Shown: positions 8,790 through 17,108, counted from the first letter of the stretch. The stretch: 64,000 nucleotides of DNA from Halobacillus karajensis (GCF_900108515.1 NZ_FNWW01000004.1:186001-250000); one strand, 5' to 3'. Notes: a model not told the origin generated them from the letters alone. Translations and numbers: made by a program.

Positions 8790-9563
8790 TCATACTGATG
8801 TATCGTTTTCATCATCTGTTTCCATAAATGCTCGATGATTTTCAAGCTTTTTACGGTAAACTACCTTGGACAGAATGATGCTGACTTCATACAAAATAAT
8901 CAGCGGTACCGCGACGACTAACTGTAGAATAAAGTCAGGTGGAGATATAATCGTACCAATAATAATTAATATGAAATATGCATATTTCCTTACTTTCACT
9001 AAAAATACAGGATTTACAATACCTAGACTTGTTAAAAACATAATAATGATTGGTATTTCAAACAGTACAGCAAATGGAATGGTTACTCTGAACAAGAACC
9101 TGAAATACCGTTCTACTGTATAAATTTCATTAAACATCCCATTATTTAAGGATAATAAAAACGGGAGGATTAATTGAACAAAAACCACATATCCAAAGGT
9201 TAGCCCTCCAAGGAATAATAAAAATATGGCAGGGATGTAGGAAAGGGACACACGTCGTTCTTTCGGTGTTAACGCTGGTTTAATAAAAAGCCACAGCTGT
9301 AAAGATAAAATGGGAAGAGTCCCAATAATAGCGACGAGACTGGCTATGGTGAAAATAATCCATATAATTTCCCCTGGACTGGTCATATTCAGTTCGAATG
9401 GTAAGTCTTTAATAAAAAAAGCTTGAATTTGCTCAACATAAAGGAATCCTGCAATGAAAAAAGCGATAAAAAAGACAAGTGTCAATATTACCCGCTTACG
9501 TAATTCACTTAAATGATCCGTCACATTCATCTCTATATCCTGAGTCATTTTTTGTTCTGACAC
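8790..9563 (-). CDS. tatC: Sec-independent (twin-arginine) translocase subunit TatC
   Basis: Receptor and core subunit of the Tat pathway, which exports folded proteins with twin-arginine signals. The 257-residue protein has six membrane segments and the family landmarks HLSELRKR near residue 17, the P-rich PALTPKERR cytoplasmic loop with its conserved Glu, and FEIPIIIMFLTSLGIV. The tail after about 235 is charged and cytoplasmic. The start is GTG at 9563 with GGAGGTG 8 bases upstream. It is the last gene of a tatA-tatA-tatC run, separated from tatA by a terminator-like hairpin. The Rieske protein QcrA in this window carries a Tat-like N-terminus and may be a substrate. Confidence 0.96.
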   Translation of the reverse strand: MSEQKMTQDIEMNVTDHLSELRKRVILTLVFFIAFFIAGFLYVEQIQAFFIKDLPFELNMTSPGEIIWIIFTIASLVAIIGTLPILSLQLWLFIKPALTPKERRVSLSYIPAIFLLFLGGLTFGYVVFVQLILPFLLSLNNGMFNEIYTVERYFRFLFRVTIPFAVLFEIPIIIMFLTSLGIVNPVFLVKVRKYAYFILIIIGTIISPPDFILQLVVAVPLIILYEVSIILSKVVYRKKLENHRAFMETDDENDTSV

Positions 9564-9594
9564 TCTTCATTCACCTCCAGGCTTGTATGAGCCT

Positions 9595-9634
9595 GACAAA
9601 AAGAAGATGTAAGGAGAATACCCTTACACCTTCT
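9595..9634 (-). terminator. Hairpin with T-run between tatA and tatC (attenuator-like)
   Basis: A 13-bp stem with one mismatch (arms AGAAGGTGTAAGG and CCTTACATCTTCT, 7-base loop on the minus strand) is followed by CTTTTTG. It sits inside the tat operon, so it may let only part of the transcripts reach tatC. Confidence 0.7.
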
Positions 9635-9643
9635 CTATTCATT

Positions 9644-9832
9644 TTATTCTTTAGTTTTTTTCTCTTTTTTACTGCTTTCATCATCGGACATAATGTCGCC
9701 GGTAGCTTTCTTGAATTCTTTCAAAGAACTTCCAAAAGCTTTACCGATCTCCGGCAGTTTGGACGGGCCGAATACGACAAGTGCGATGATTAAAATCAGA
9801 ATGAGACCTGGTACACCGATACTTGATAACAT
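9644..9832 (-). CDS. tatA: Twin-arginine translocase subunit TatA (copy 2 in operon)
   Basis: Pore-forming TatA component, 62 residues: a very short N-terminus (MLSSIGVPG), one membrane helix, the FGP hinge ([13 protein letters not shown]), an amphipathic helix ([11 protein letters not shown]) and a Lys/Glu tail. ATG has GGAGTG 7 bases upstream. It is about 75% identical by eye to the next TatA over the first 40 residues, so the pair looks like a tandem duplication. Both lack the polar residue before the hinge that marks TatB; in Firmicutes one bifunctional TatA usually serves with TatC. Confidence 0.93.
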   Translation of the reverse strand: MLSSIGVPGLILILIIALVVFGPSKLPEIGKAFGSSLKEFKKATGDIMSDDESSKKEKKTKE

Positions 9833-9857
9833 GGTCTATCACTCCACTAGTTATGTC

Positions 9858-10052
9858 TTAAGATTCACTCTTATGTCCATTTGGTTTCTTAGGTTCTGTT
9901 GTGTCATTCGTAAGATCGCGAGCAGAGTTTTTAAACTCTTTTAATGTTTCTCCTGCAGCCTTTCCGATTTCAGGTAATTTTTTCGGGCCGAAAATGACTA
10001 ACGCGATGGTCAAAATCAAAATCAACCCTGGTATTCCGATACTTGACAGCAT
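9858..10052 (-). CDS. tatA: Twin-arginine translocase subunit TatA (copy 1 in operon)
   Basis: First of two tandem TatA genes. It has the membrane helix after [12 protein letters not shown] hinge ([13 protein letters not shown]), amphipathic helix ([11 protein letters not shown]) and a Pro/Lys/Ser tail different from its neighbour. The ATG at 10052 matches the start of the paralogue and has GGCGGTG 7 bases upstream; an in-frame ATG two codons earlier (10058) sits too close to that site. The 25-base gap to the second copy implies co-transcription. The divergent tails suggest the two are not interchangeable, but this is inference. Confidence 0.92.
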   Translation of the reverse strand: MLSSIGIPGLILILTIALVIFGPKKLPEIGKAAGETLKEFKNSARDLTNDTTEPKKPNGHKSES

Positions 10053-10097
10053 GTCCATTCACCGCCTTCAATGCGTACTTCACCTATATTTTACAAG

Positions 10098-10125
10098 AAT
10101 ATAGCAAGAAAAGAAACATTCTCAA
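10098..10125 (-). promoter_or_regulatory. Candidate sigma-A promoter for the tat operon
   Basis: TTGAGA and TATATT with a 16-base spacer on the minus strand, about 45 bases before the first tatA start. Confidence 0.5.
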
Positions 10126-10184
10126 GAAATATTTCTCTCTCCAACCATCGTTTCTATCTTACCATGGTCCATGTTTTAAAGTCT

Positions 10185-10784
10185 TTACTTATTCCAGCTT
10201 TCAAGCAAATCTTTTGCTTTAGCGTATTCTTCTGGTGTATTCATATTGAAAAAATGCCGTGCAAGCTTACCAGCTTCAACCCCTGGGAAAGTATGAACTT
10301 TTTTAACCTTCACCTTGTCGAAAAGACCAATGACCTTCCTCCCACCATTCGAAAGGTAAGTTTCTAGTTGGGGGAATATCCTTCTATGATAAACCCCTGA
10401 CAAAGGATGGAGCCTGTATCCATGTACAGGAATAACGACATCATCCGAATGATTCACTTCACTCATTAGTTTGCGGTATACGTCCTCCATAATAAACGGG
10501 GTATCACAAGGAGCCAAAACAAACCATGATTCCGAGCGGGCTTTCATGACCGCATGCACCCCCGAAAGAGGCCCTGCATTTTTAAACCTATCTGGAATCG
10601 TGAGAAAACGAGGATGGTCGCAATAATTCTGATTGACTACAATTGTATCTGTCAGTTGAGCAAGTGTAGACGTTATTAATTCCACAGGGGTTAAGGCCCC
10701 CAAAGAAAGCGCAGATTTATCAGACCCCATTCTTGTGGACCCGCCACCATTAAGAAAGACCCCGCAGACCTTTCCTTCCATCAT
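10185..10784 (-). CDS. mobA: Molybdenum cofactor guanylyltransferase
   Basis: Attaches GMP to molybdopterin to form the MGD cofactor of molybdoenzymes. The nucleotide-binding signature appears as LNGGGSTRMGSDK (residues 11-23; the family norm is LAGGxSxRMGxDK). IPDRFKNAGPLSGVHA and APCDTPF are the further NTP-transferase motifs, and NMNTPEEYAKAK closes the protein in the family style. At 199 residues it has usual length. Its ATG overlaps the stop of dfrA (ATGA), an unusual coupling of a molybdopterin gene to a folate gene. The nearby Tat genes are relevant because many MGD enzymes travel by Tat. No other moa or moe gene is in the window. Confidence 0.88.
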   Translation of the reverse strand: MMEGKVCGVFLNGGGSTRMGSDKSALSLGALTPVELITSTLAQLTDTIVVNQNYCDHPRFLTIPDRFKNAGPLSGVHAVMKARSESWFVLAPCDTPFIMEDVYRKLMSEVNHSDDVVIPVHGYRLHPLSGVYHRRIFPQLETYLSNGGRKVIGLFDKVKVKKVHTFPGVEAGKLARHFFNMNTPEEYAKAKDLLESWNK

Positions 10785-11278
10785 GATTGATGCTTCCGTT
10801 CATAAGTTCTGAAATAATAGTCATAAGGATTTCTATCATCCTTCAGACCCTTTGTTTCGGACAGAAGGGCCCATTCCGATGTATCAAAGTCCGGAAAATA
10901 CGTATCCCCTTCAAAACTAGCATCAATGAAAGTTAAATACATACGGTCTGCATAAGGAAGCATTTTTTCAAAAAGGACACTGCCGCCAATGACAAACCAT
11001 TCTTTCTCAGGATTTTCTTTTTCCAACTCTAAAATTTGATCAATAGAATGAATAACTGTACATCCTTTACGGTCATAGTTTTTATTACTTGTAATGACAA
11101 TATGGGTCCTTTCTGGTAGAGGTTTCCCAAATGACTCGAACGTTTTCCTTCCCATTATAATTGTTTTTCCCCATGTCTTGTCCTTAAAGAATTTAAAGTC
11201 ATTCGGGATATGCCACGGAAGATCATTATCTTTTCCGATCAATTGATTCTTATCCATTGCGAAAATAAATGAAATCAT
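10781..11278 (-). CDS. dfrA: Dihydrofolate reductase
   Basis: NADPH-dependent reduction of dihydrofolate to tetrahydrofolate, needed because ThyA regenerates dihydrofolate. The 165-residue protein shows the substrate and cofactor motifs: MISFIFAMDKNQLIGKDNDLPWHIPND (given in part: DNDLPWHIPND near 18-28, with the acidic Asp at the pterin site), GRKTFESFG (43-51), VVITSN and FVIGGSVLFE (near 97), and YLTFIDASFEGDTYFPDFD. Located 23 bases after thyA, the usual thyA-dfrA pair of Firmicutes. ATG has GAGAGGTGG upstream. Confidence 0.96.
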   Translation of the reverse strand: MISFIFAMDKNQLIGKDNDLPWHIPNDFKFFKDKTWGKTIIMGRKTFESFGKPLPERTHIVITSNKNYDRKGCTVIHSIDQILELEKENPEKEWFVIGGSVLFEKMLPYADRMYLTFIDASFEGDTYFPDFDTSEWALLSETKGLKDDRNPYDYYFRTYERKHQS

Positions 11279-11301
11279 TTAGACCACCTCTCAACAAAAA
11301 A

Positions 11302-12261
11302 TTAAACGGCTACAGGAGCTTTAATACTCGGATGAGGATCGTAACCTTCTACTTTTAAATCTTCCATTTCAATATCGAAAATACTTTCCTTTTCTTTATT
11401 CATTAAAAGGGTAGGTAATTTTTTGGGTGCTCGTGTTAACTGCTCTCTAATTTGATTAAGGTGATTACTATAAATATGGGCATCACCTAGCGTATGAATA
11501 AACTCCCCTGCTTCAAGCCCACATTCATGGGCAATTAAATGGGTAAGTAATGCATAACTTGCAATATTAAATGGTACCCCCAGAAAGATATCCCCGCTTC
11601 TCTGGTAAAGCTGACACGAAAGTTTTCCATCCGCTACATAAAACTGGAACAGTGTATGGCACGGCGGTAAAGCCATATTGGAGGGTACATCTTCCGGATT
11701 CCAAGCAGTAACAATGTGTCTTCTAGAATCAGGATTCTTTTTTATGTTTTCGATCACATTTTGAAGCTGGTCAATTGTCCCGCCTCTGCTAGTCTTCCAC
11801 TCTCTCCATTGTTTTCCATATACAGACCCCAAATCTCCAAACCTTTGAGCAAATTCATCGTCGCTAAGAATCTTCCCCTTGAAAATATCCATTTGTTCAA
11901 CATAGCGCTTTTTGAATTCTTCATCCTTTTGACTGCGGCGGCCAAAGTCCGTCATATCCGGGCCCTCATAATCTTCACTCTCTACCCAATTTTGAAAAGC
12001 CCATTCGTTCCAGATATTGTTGTTGTTCTCCAATAGATAACGAATATTTGTATCGCCTTTGATGAACCACAGCAATTCGCTTGCAATCAATTTAAACGGG
12101 ACACGTTTAGTTGTGATTAAAGGGAAACCAATTTGAAGATCAAAGCGCATTTGATGTCCAAAAACGGAAAAAGTCCCCGTCCCTGTACGGTCCCCTTTTG
12201 AGTTTCCTTCATTAAGAACGTGTTCACAAAGATTCAAATACGCCTGTTCATTTACTGCCAT
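11302..12261 (-). CDS. thyA: Thymidylate synthase (ThyA type)
   Basis: Methylates dUMP to dTMP using methylene-THF and releasing dihydrofolate. The 319-residue protein is the long form, with the insertion of about 50 residues (near 85-140, [14 protein letters not shown]...), as in S. aureus and other Bacilli. The catalytic motif [11 protein letters not shown] has its Cys near residue 196; the dUMP-phosphate motif [17 protein letters not shown] and the C-terminal closure [10 protein letters not shown] are intact. The ATG at 12261 is preferred (AAAGGGG upstream) over an earlier ATG at 12285 that would overlap the upstream gene. The next genes downstream are dfrA and mobA. Confidence 0.97.
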   Translation of the reverse strand: MAVNEQAYLNLCEHVLNEGNSKGDRTGTGTFSVFGHQMRFDLQIGFPLITTKRVPFKLIASELLWFIKGDTNIRYLLENNNNIWNEWAFQNWVESEDYEGPDMTDFGRRSQKDEEFKKRYVEQMDIFKGKILSDDEFAQRFGDLGSVYGKQWREWKTSRGGTIDQLQNVIENIKKNPDSRRHIVTAWNPEDVPSNMALPPCHTLFQFYVADGKLSCQLYQRSGDIFLGVPFNIASYALLTHLIAHECGLEAGEFIHTLGDAHIYSNHLNQIREQLTRAPKKLPTLLMNKEKESIFDIEMEDLKVEGYDPHPSIKAPVAV

Positions 12262-12281
12262 ATCTATTCCCCTTTTCTGTA

Positions 12282-12866
12282 TCATTGCTCACGGTGAAAT
12301 TCTTCTAAAAAGTGGAGCATGAATTGATGACGCTTTTCAGCTTCTATTCTTCCATTTTCTGTATTCATCTGTTTTTTCAGTCTTAATAGCTTTTCATGAA
12401 AATGATCGATAGACCCCAAGCCATCTTCATTATAAATCGGCTGGTTGTTAGCTCCTCCGAAGGCAAAAGCCCTGGCGATCCCTACGGCTCCTATGGCATC
12501 CAAACGATCTGCATCCTGTACGATTGCCCCAATCCTTGAACTTGGTAAAGAACCTTTAGAGAAGGATACGGTTGCAATAGCATCGTGTATGATATCCTTC
12601 TCTTTTGTTGAGAAGCCGAGTTTAAAAAGCCATTGATTTCTTTCTTCTATTACCTTTGCGGGATCCCTAAACAATTTATAATCCCCTACATCATGAAGCC
12701 ATGCAGCAACTTCACAAAGAAAAGGATCCTCCCCTTCGTCTAAGGCCAAACGCCTGGCCCACTTAGCTACACGCTTCATATGAACAGCATCATGCCCGCT
12801 TGCGTCCTCATGAAATAATTGGTTGATGTATTGAGTGATTTGCTGCAGTACAGCCATCTGATCCAT
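12282..12866 (-). CDS. HD-domain nucleotide hydrolase, YpgQ-like
   Basis: A 194-residue HD-superfamily phosphohydrolase. Metal ligands are visible as [10 protein letters not shown] (His near 24-29), WLHDVGDYK (HD near 58) and a later Asp in [10 protein letters not shown] (near 128). B. subtilis YpgQ has this architecture and is described as a metal-dependent (d)NTP pyrophosphohydrolase. Position immediately before thyA-dfrA supports a job in nucleotide-pool control. The C-terminal third, rich in Lys, Glu and His, is the usual helical lid. Substrate here is inferred. Confidence 0.8.
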   Translation of the reverse strand: MDQMAVLQQITQYINQLFHEDASGHDAVHMKRVAKWARRLALDEGEDPFLCEVAAWLHDVGDYKLFRDPAKVIEERNQWLFKLGFSTKEKDIIHDAIATVSFSKGSLPSSRIGAIVQDADRLDAIGAVGIARAFAFGGANNQPIYNEDGLGSIDHFHEKLLRLKKQMNTENGRIEAEKRHQFMLHFLEEFHREQ

Positions 12867-12875
12867 ATTTTCCCC

Positions 12876-13730
12876 CTAGAAATTAAAAAGATCCATTTGT
12901 CTTGGGTTAAGATCTTCATATTTTAGATTCAGCATGTCCATCATCTGCTTCGCATTATCTGCGGCGTCTCCACCTGAATTATTATTAAATAACAGTGTGA
13001 CGTCAGGGGTGATCTCTTCCAGTTTTAAGGCTTGTTCTTTCCACTCAAGCAGTTCTTCTTCATTATAGCGATATAAGAAACGAACTTTCCTCCAATCTTT
13101 TCGCCCATTTTTGTTCCAACCATGAACATTGCGGCCATGAAAACGGACGAGCGTTTTATCCGGATGTGTTGGAACCAAAACACGCGGAACGGAACCTTCC
13201 CCTGCCTGTGGTTCATCACATATGCTGTGAATCCATTGCTGATCCTTCATAAAGGAAAGGGTCTGTTGATAATAATTCTGTTCAAACCATGTTCTATTCC
13301 TGAACTCCAATGCAATCGGGTACCGTTCTAACCACTCCCTAATATAACGCAATTTCCGAATGTTTTCTCTTCGAACATCGAACCATGGGGGGAATTGAAA
13401 GAGCAGGGCGTTGATCTGTCCCTTTTCCCATACGGGTTGAATGGATTCTTCATACCGCTTTATCAAGTCACGTGCTTCCTGAACCGAACGTGACTGCCTA
13501 TCATGGCCAGTAAGCTGTTGAAAGGCTTTAATGACAAAAGAAAAAGAATCCGGTGTTTCTTTCAACCATTTTTCGTACCTTTCTGGTGGTTGTATTGCGT
13601 AGAAAGCCGTGTCGACTTCAACAACTGGAAAATGTGAAGCATAAGACGACAATTTTTCTTCCGATTTCGTTCGATCAGAATAAAGGGTTGGATGGTCCCC
13701 CCACCCCGTGAGACCAATACGAATCGTCAT
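12876..13730 (-). CDS. DUF72 family protein (YunF/YecE-like)
   Basis: A 284-residue protein of the DUF72 TIM-barrel-like family, starting IRIGLTGWGDHPTLY and carrying the family blocks SYASHFPVVEVDTAFYA, SFVIKAFQQLTGH, LLFQFPPWF, ALEFRNRTWF and VRFHGRNVHGW, and ending with the FNNNSGGDAADNAKQM motif. Function is unestablished; metal or nucleic-acid roles have been proposed for relatives. The ATG at 13730 has AAGGAGGG 7 bases upstream, better than the first in-frame start 16 codons earlier. It is 9 bases before the HD gene, so it probably leads the nucleotide block. Confidence 0.85.
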   Translation of the reverse strand: MTIRIGLTGWGDHPTLYSDRTKSEEKLSSYASHFPVVEVDTAFYAIQPPERYEKWLKETPDSFSFVIKAFQQLTGHDRQSRSVQEARDLIKRYEESIQPVWEKGQINALLFQFPPWFDVRRENIRKLRYIREWLERYPIALEFRNRTWFEQNYYQQTLSFMKDQQWIHSICDEPQAGEGSVPRVLVPTHPDKTLVRFHGRNVHGWNKNGRKDWRKVRFLYRYNEEELLEWKEQALKLEEITPDVTLLFNNNSGGDAADNAKQMMDMLNLKYEDLNPRQMDLFNF

Positions 13731-13835
13731 GTTGGACCCTCCTTCATTAGATCTAATCTTGTTGACTTGCAGGACCATTTGTATCTTCTATGTACTTGGG
13801 TTATTGTAGCAAACCTTAGCTAATTCGTATATGGA

Positions 13836-15506
13836 TTAAAACAATCCTTGAATGCCTCCATCTTGATTGACATCCATATTTAAAGCAGCCGGCTCCTTAG
13901 GTAATCCGGGCATTGTCATAACATTCCCCGTTAAGGCCACTAGAAAACCTGCTCCAGCCGAAAGGTAAATATCTCTTACCGTCACAATAAACCCTTCAGG
14001 GCGGCCGAGTTTCTTCGGATCATCAGATAGAGAGTACTGGGTTTTGGCCATGCAAATAGGTAGATGACCATAGCCTAATTCATTCATTTGCGTGATCTGC
14101 TTTCTTGCTTTAGACGAAAACTCTACACCCTCCGCGCCATAAACATTTTTCGCCACACGCTCAACCTTTTTTTCAATTGAATCCGACAGTTGATACAGGT
14201 ATTTCATTGGTGCCTCTTTCTCTTCACAGGTCCGGATGACCTTTTCCGCTAAATCTATACCGCCTTGGCCCCCCTGGGCAAATACATTCGTAAGGGAAAC
14301 ATCTATTCCCCTTTGTTCACACCATTCTTTAAGGTAGGAAATCTCTTGGTTTGTATCTGTCGGAAATTGATTAATCGCAACAATAAAAGGAAGTCCAAAC
14401 TGTTCGATTGTTTCCACATGCTTTTCCAAGTTACCCATTCCATTTTTTAATGCTTCAAGGTTTCCTTTTTTCAATTGATCTTTTTCCATGCCACCATGCA
14501 TTTTTAACGCCCGAATCGTAGCCACTATAACTACAGCATCCGGTTCAAGATCACCAGCACGTGTTTTAATATTGAGAAATTTCTCTGCTCCCAGATCAGC
14601 TCCAAATCCCGCCTCTGTCACAACAAAATCTCCAAGCTTTGAGGCAAGGTCTGTTGCAATGACACTATTACAACCATGAGCGATGTTAGCAAATGGTCCT
14701 CCATGAATAATTGCCGGGGTATTTTCCAAAGTTTGGACAAGGTTTGGTTTTATTGCATCCTTTAGTAAAAGCGTAAGAGCGCCTTCCATTCCCAACTGCT
14801 TTACGGTGACCGGTTCTTTCTTATAGGTAAAACCGATGACGATTTCGGATAATCTCTTTTTCATATCCATCAAGTCTTTAGAGAGGCAAAGGATGGCCAT
14901 GATTTCAGAAGCAACAGATATATTGAAACCATCTTCTCTTGGCACCCCTTTAACTGGCCCTCCTAAGCCAACAACCACTTCTCTTAAAGCCCTGTCATTT
15001 ATATCCAGAACACGTTTCCACTCAATTCTTCGAGGATCTATATTCAGCTCATTTCCTTGATGGATATGGTTATCGATAAAAGCAGAGAGTGCATTATTTG
15101 CCGTTGTTATAGCATGGATATCACCCGTGAAGTGAAGGTTGATTTCCTGCATGGGGACCACTTGTGAATATCCTCCACCTGCTGCACCTCCCTTAATCCC
15201 CATCGTAGGTCCAAGAGAGGGTTCCCTTAAGGCAATTATTGCTCTTTGGCCAAGCTGGTTAAATGCTTGACCAAGCCCAACTGTCACCGTAGATTTTCCT
15301 TCACCCGCAGGAGTAGGATTGATGGATGTCGTTAATATAATTTTCCCTCTTTTATTTGTAGAAACTTTATCTAAAAGTTGATCCGAAAGCTTGGCTTTAT
15401 AATGTCCATATGGTTCCCAATCTTGTTCAGAAAGGTTTAGCTGCTCAGCAATTTGTTTAATCGGCTTCATCGTTGCTTCCAAGGCGATTTCTATATCAGA
15501 TTTCAT
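13836..15506 (-). CDS. fhs: Formate--tetrahydrofolate ligase
   Basis: ATP-dependent synthesis of 10-formyl-THF, feeding purine and fMet synthesis. 556 residues, the family length. The P-loop [17 protein letters not shown] lies near residue 65, and the blocks [23 protein letters not shown] (in part, near 95) and [15 protein letters not shown] are characteristic. Later motifs [25 protein letters not shown] and the C-terminal [10 protein letters not shown] are intact. Alone on its strand, with divergent csp behind it. Together with thyA and dfrA it makes this 5-kb stretch one-carbon centred. B. subtilis lacks fhs, but many other Bacillaceae carry it. Confidence 0.97.
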   Translation of the reverse strand: MKSDIEIALEATMKPIKQIAEQLNLSEQDWEPYGHYKAKLSDQLLDKVSTNKRGKIILTTSINPTPAGEGKSTVTVGLGQAFNQLGQRAIIALREPSLGPTMGIKGGAAGGGYSQVVPMQEINLHFTGDIHAITTANNALSAFIDNHIHQGNELNIDPRRIEWKRVLDINDRALREVVVGLGGPVKGVPREDGFNISVASEIMAILCLSKDLMDMKKRLSEIVIGFTYKKEPVTVKQLGMEGALTLLLKDAIKPNLVQTLENTPAIIHGGPFANIAHGCNSVIATDLASKLGDFVVTEAGFGADLGAEKFLNIKTRAGDLEPDAVVIVATIRALKMHGGMEKDQLKKGNLEALKNGMGNLEKHVETIEQFGLPFIVAINQFPTDTNQEISYLKEWCEQRGIDVSLTNVFAQGGQGGIDLAEKVIRTCEEKEAPMKYLYQLSDSIEKKVERVAKNVYGAEGVEFSSKARKQITQMNELGYGHLPICMAKTQYSLSDDPKKLGRPEGFIVTVRDIYLSAGAGFLVALTGNVMTMPGLPKEPAALNMDVNQDGGIQGLF

Positions 15507-15625
15507 CGACGATCTTCCTTTCCCTTATGTATCTTTTCCCATTGTAACCCACTCTTCCTTTGAGACATAGTAAGGCACATAAAAGAAACGCTTACATTCG
15601 ATTAAAATTTAATATAATCTGAATG

Positions 15626-15654
15626 TTGACGCTCCTTTTTGCATACGATATATT
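15626..15654 (+). promoter_or_regulatory. Sigma-A promoter of the cold-shock gene
   Basis: TTGACG and TATATT with a 17-base spacer. Transcription would start near 15661 and give a leader of about 150 bases before the csp ATG. Confidence 0.7.
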
Positions 15655-15701
15655 TGAATTAAGCAAATATCATGGTCGGAAACATAAATGACAGGTAGTT
15701 C

Positions 15702-15754
15702 CTCATAGAAGTGCTTCGGAATTTATTGTTCCGATTCTTCTATGAGTTTTTTTT
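15702..15754 (+). terminator. Intrinsic terminator within the csp leader
   Basis: A 10-bp outer stem (CTCATAGAAG / CTTCTATGAG) with an inner TCGGAA / TTCCGA stem is followed by eight Ts. It lies between the promoter and the csp ribosome-binding site, so it could attenuate csp. A second TCGGAA at 15676-15681 could pair with the inner TTCCGA arm and disrupt the terminator. Confidence 0.75.
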
Positions 15755-15811
15755 CGATCTGCTATTTGTAATTTCCACGTTTTACGTGCAAGATTTAGGA
15801 GGAAACAGAAC

Positions 15812-16012
15812 ATGCAAAATGGTACAGTGAAATGGTTCAATGCAGAAAAAGGTTACGGTTTCATTCAAGTCGAGGGTGGAAACGATGTGTTCGTACACTT
15901 CTCTGCTATCCAGGAAGAAGGTTTTAAGTCTCTTGAAGAAGGTCAAGCCGTTACTTTTGAAATCGTAGAAGGCGACCGCGGCCCACAAGCTGCGAACGTT
16001 GTGAAAGAATAA
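15812..16012 (+). CDS. Cold-shock protein (CspA/CspB family)
   Basis: A 66-residue OB-fold RNA and single-strand DNA chaperone. RNP1 (KGYGFIQV, residues 13-20) and RNP2 (VFVHFSAI, 26-33) are complete, with the aromatic binding platform W8, F15, F17, F27 and F30. The start has TTAGGAGG 8 bases upstream. The long leader with an intrinsic terminator suggests expression is controlled after initiation, in line with the known leader-dependent control of csp mRNAs. A good terminator follows. Which Csp paralogue it is cannot be settled from one copy. Confidence 0.96.
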   Translation: MQNGTVKWFNAEKGYGFIQVEGGNDVFVHFSAIQEEGFKSLEEGQAVTFEIVEGDRGPQAANVVKE

Positions 16013-16023
16013 AATGCATGCTC

Positions 16024-16055
16024 AAAAGCAACCTCCTCGGAGGTTGCTTTTTCTT
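16024..16055 (+). terminator. Terminator of the csp gene
   Basis: The stem AAAAGCAACCTCC / GGAGGTTGCTTTT has a 2-4 base loop and a T-rich tail, 12 bases after the stop. Confidence 0.9.
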
Positions 16056-16121
16056 TACCTCCTCTCCTTATCCAGAAACCTCAGTTTCTCGATATTTTGT
16101 AATACGAACTCGCGATGGAAG

Positions 16122-16295
16122 CTATTCGTTTTTCGCGGGGAGGTTGGCAAACCGTAATAAATGTTCGATTAAGGTCGGCACGTCATTGCAACATTGAACG
16201 AGCCCAAATCATGTCGTGCTGTAAAGCGATCCATCCCCCGCGCCCCGATCCACTAAATAATAACCTTGGAATGGAGTCTTCCAACTAATTGCCAT
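16122..16295 (-). pseudogene. Small unknown ORF with an internal stop
   Basis: On the minus strand an ATG at 16295 opens a frame of 28 codons, then TGA (16209-16211), then 28 more codons to TAG. Both halves look protein-like (PFQGYYLVDRGAGDGSLY, then NDVPTLIEHLLRFANL), so a single Trp-to-stop change is the simplest explanation. The stretch is richer in G and C than its surroundings. I recognise no family. It occupies the otherwise gene-free 16056-16319 gap, in which nothing else is evident. Confidence 0.35.
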
Positions 16296-16319
16296 ATTAT
16301 GAATAAACCTGGGATTTTC

Positions 16320-16348
16320 TTGCTATTCTGCTCATTCCATCGTATAAT
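16320..16348 (+). promoter_or_regulatory. Sigma-A promoter for the queuosine-precursor transporter
   Basis: TTGCTA, a 17-base spacer and a perfect TATAAT. The riboswitch begins about 18 bases after the likely start of transcription. Confidence 0.7.
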
Positions 16349-16372
16349 AAACCGCTGTTGGTTGTTTTTACC

Positions 16373-16411
16373 CGCGGTTCGTAAACTCCCGCGATATCAA
16401 AACTAAGGAGG
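16373..16411 (+). ncRNA. PreQ1-I riboswitch covering the ribosome-binding site
   Basis: The P1 stem CGCGG / CCGCG encloses a loop beginning UUCGUAAAC, followed by an A-rich linker and the tail AAAACUAAGGAGG. This is the compact H-type pseudoknot layout of the preQ1-I class (known sensors end in AAAACUAAGG or AAAACAAGG). The tail includes the AAGGAGG ribosome-binding site 8 bases before the ATG of the YhhQ-type gene, so ligand binding should block translation. The downstream gene, a queuosine-precursor transporter, fits exactly. Confidence 0.85.
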
Positions 16412-16419
16412 AAATAACG

Positions 16420-17097
16420 ATGAGTAATGAGATACTTTGGATATTATTTGCCATTATTAATTTCGGGTTATTATTAGGTGTTTACCGAATGTTTGGTAAA
16501 CCAGGTTTATTTGTATGGATTGGGATGTCTACGGTTATAGCCAATATTCAAGTTGTAAAAACGATCGAAATGTTCGGTCTGAATGCAACCCTCGGAAATA
16601 TTGTATATGGGACAGCATTTCTCGCTACTGATATTTTAAATGAAAAGTATGGAACAAAAGAGGCCAGAAAAGCAGTTTGGATGGGTTTTTCTACGTTGGT
16701 TATTTTAACAATCATCATGCAATCTGCTCTCCTTTTTAACCCTGGTGAAAATGATATCGCTCAGCCAGCTTTAGAAACATTGTTTGGGCTTGTTCCTAGA
16801 ATCGCTATTGGGAGTATGGTCGCCTATATAGTCAGTCAATATTTTGATGTTTGGCTTTATGCAAAACTGAAACACTTATTTTCATCTGACCGGTCCCTCT
16901 GGATCAGGAACAATGGGAGCACTATGGTTAGTCAGCTGCTAGATACAAGTATTTTCTGCTTCATTGCTTTTATTGGTGTATATCCTTTTGAGGTTTGGCT
17001 TGAGATTTTTATAACGACGTATGTCATTAAGTTTATTGTAGCTGCAATGGATACGCCTTTCTTTTATATTGCTAAAAAAATGCCTCATTCTAACTAG
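16420..17097 (+). CDS. Queuosine precursor transporter (YhhQ/VUT family)
   Basis: A 225-residue inner-membrane protein with six or more membrane segments, imports preQ0/preQ1 used to make the queuosine tRNA modification. Family marks include ATLGNIVYGTAFLATDILNEKYG (in part, near 68-88), KEARKAVWMGF and the polar segment IRNNGSTMVSQLLDTSIFCF near 166-185. It corresponds to B. subtilis YpdP. Strong AAGGAGG site lies within the preQ1-I riboswitch, which supports the substrate. The RNase H-like gene follows 11 bases after its stop and may be co-transcribed, as ypdP/ypeP neighbours are in B. subtilis. Confidence 0.9.
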   Translation: MSNEILWILFAIINFGLLLGVYRMFGKPGLFVWIGMSTVIANIQVVKTIEMFGLNATLGNIVYGTAFLATDILNEKYGTKEARKAVWMGFSTLVILTIIMQSALLFNPGENDIAQPALETLFGLVPRIAIGSMVAYIVSQYFDVWLYAKLKHLFSSDRSLWIRNNGSTMVSQLLDTSIFCFIAFIGVYPFEVWLEIFITTYVIKFIVAAMDTPFFYIAKKMPHSN

Positions 17098-17108
17098 GGG
17101 GTCATAAC

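Noticed and set aside
15577-15600. cre-like site (AAGAAACGCTTACA) upstream of fhs
   Set aside because: The right half fits the CcpA consensus but the first three bases do not, so it was not called.
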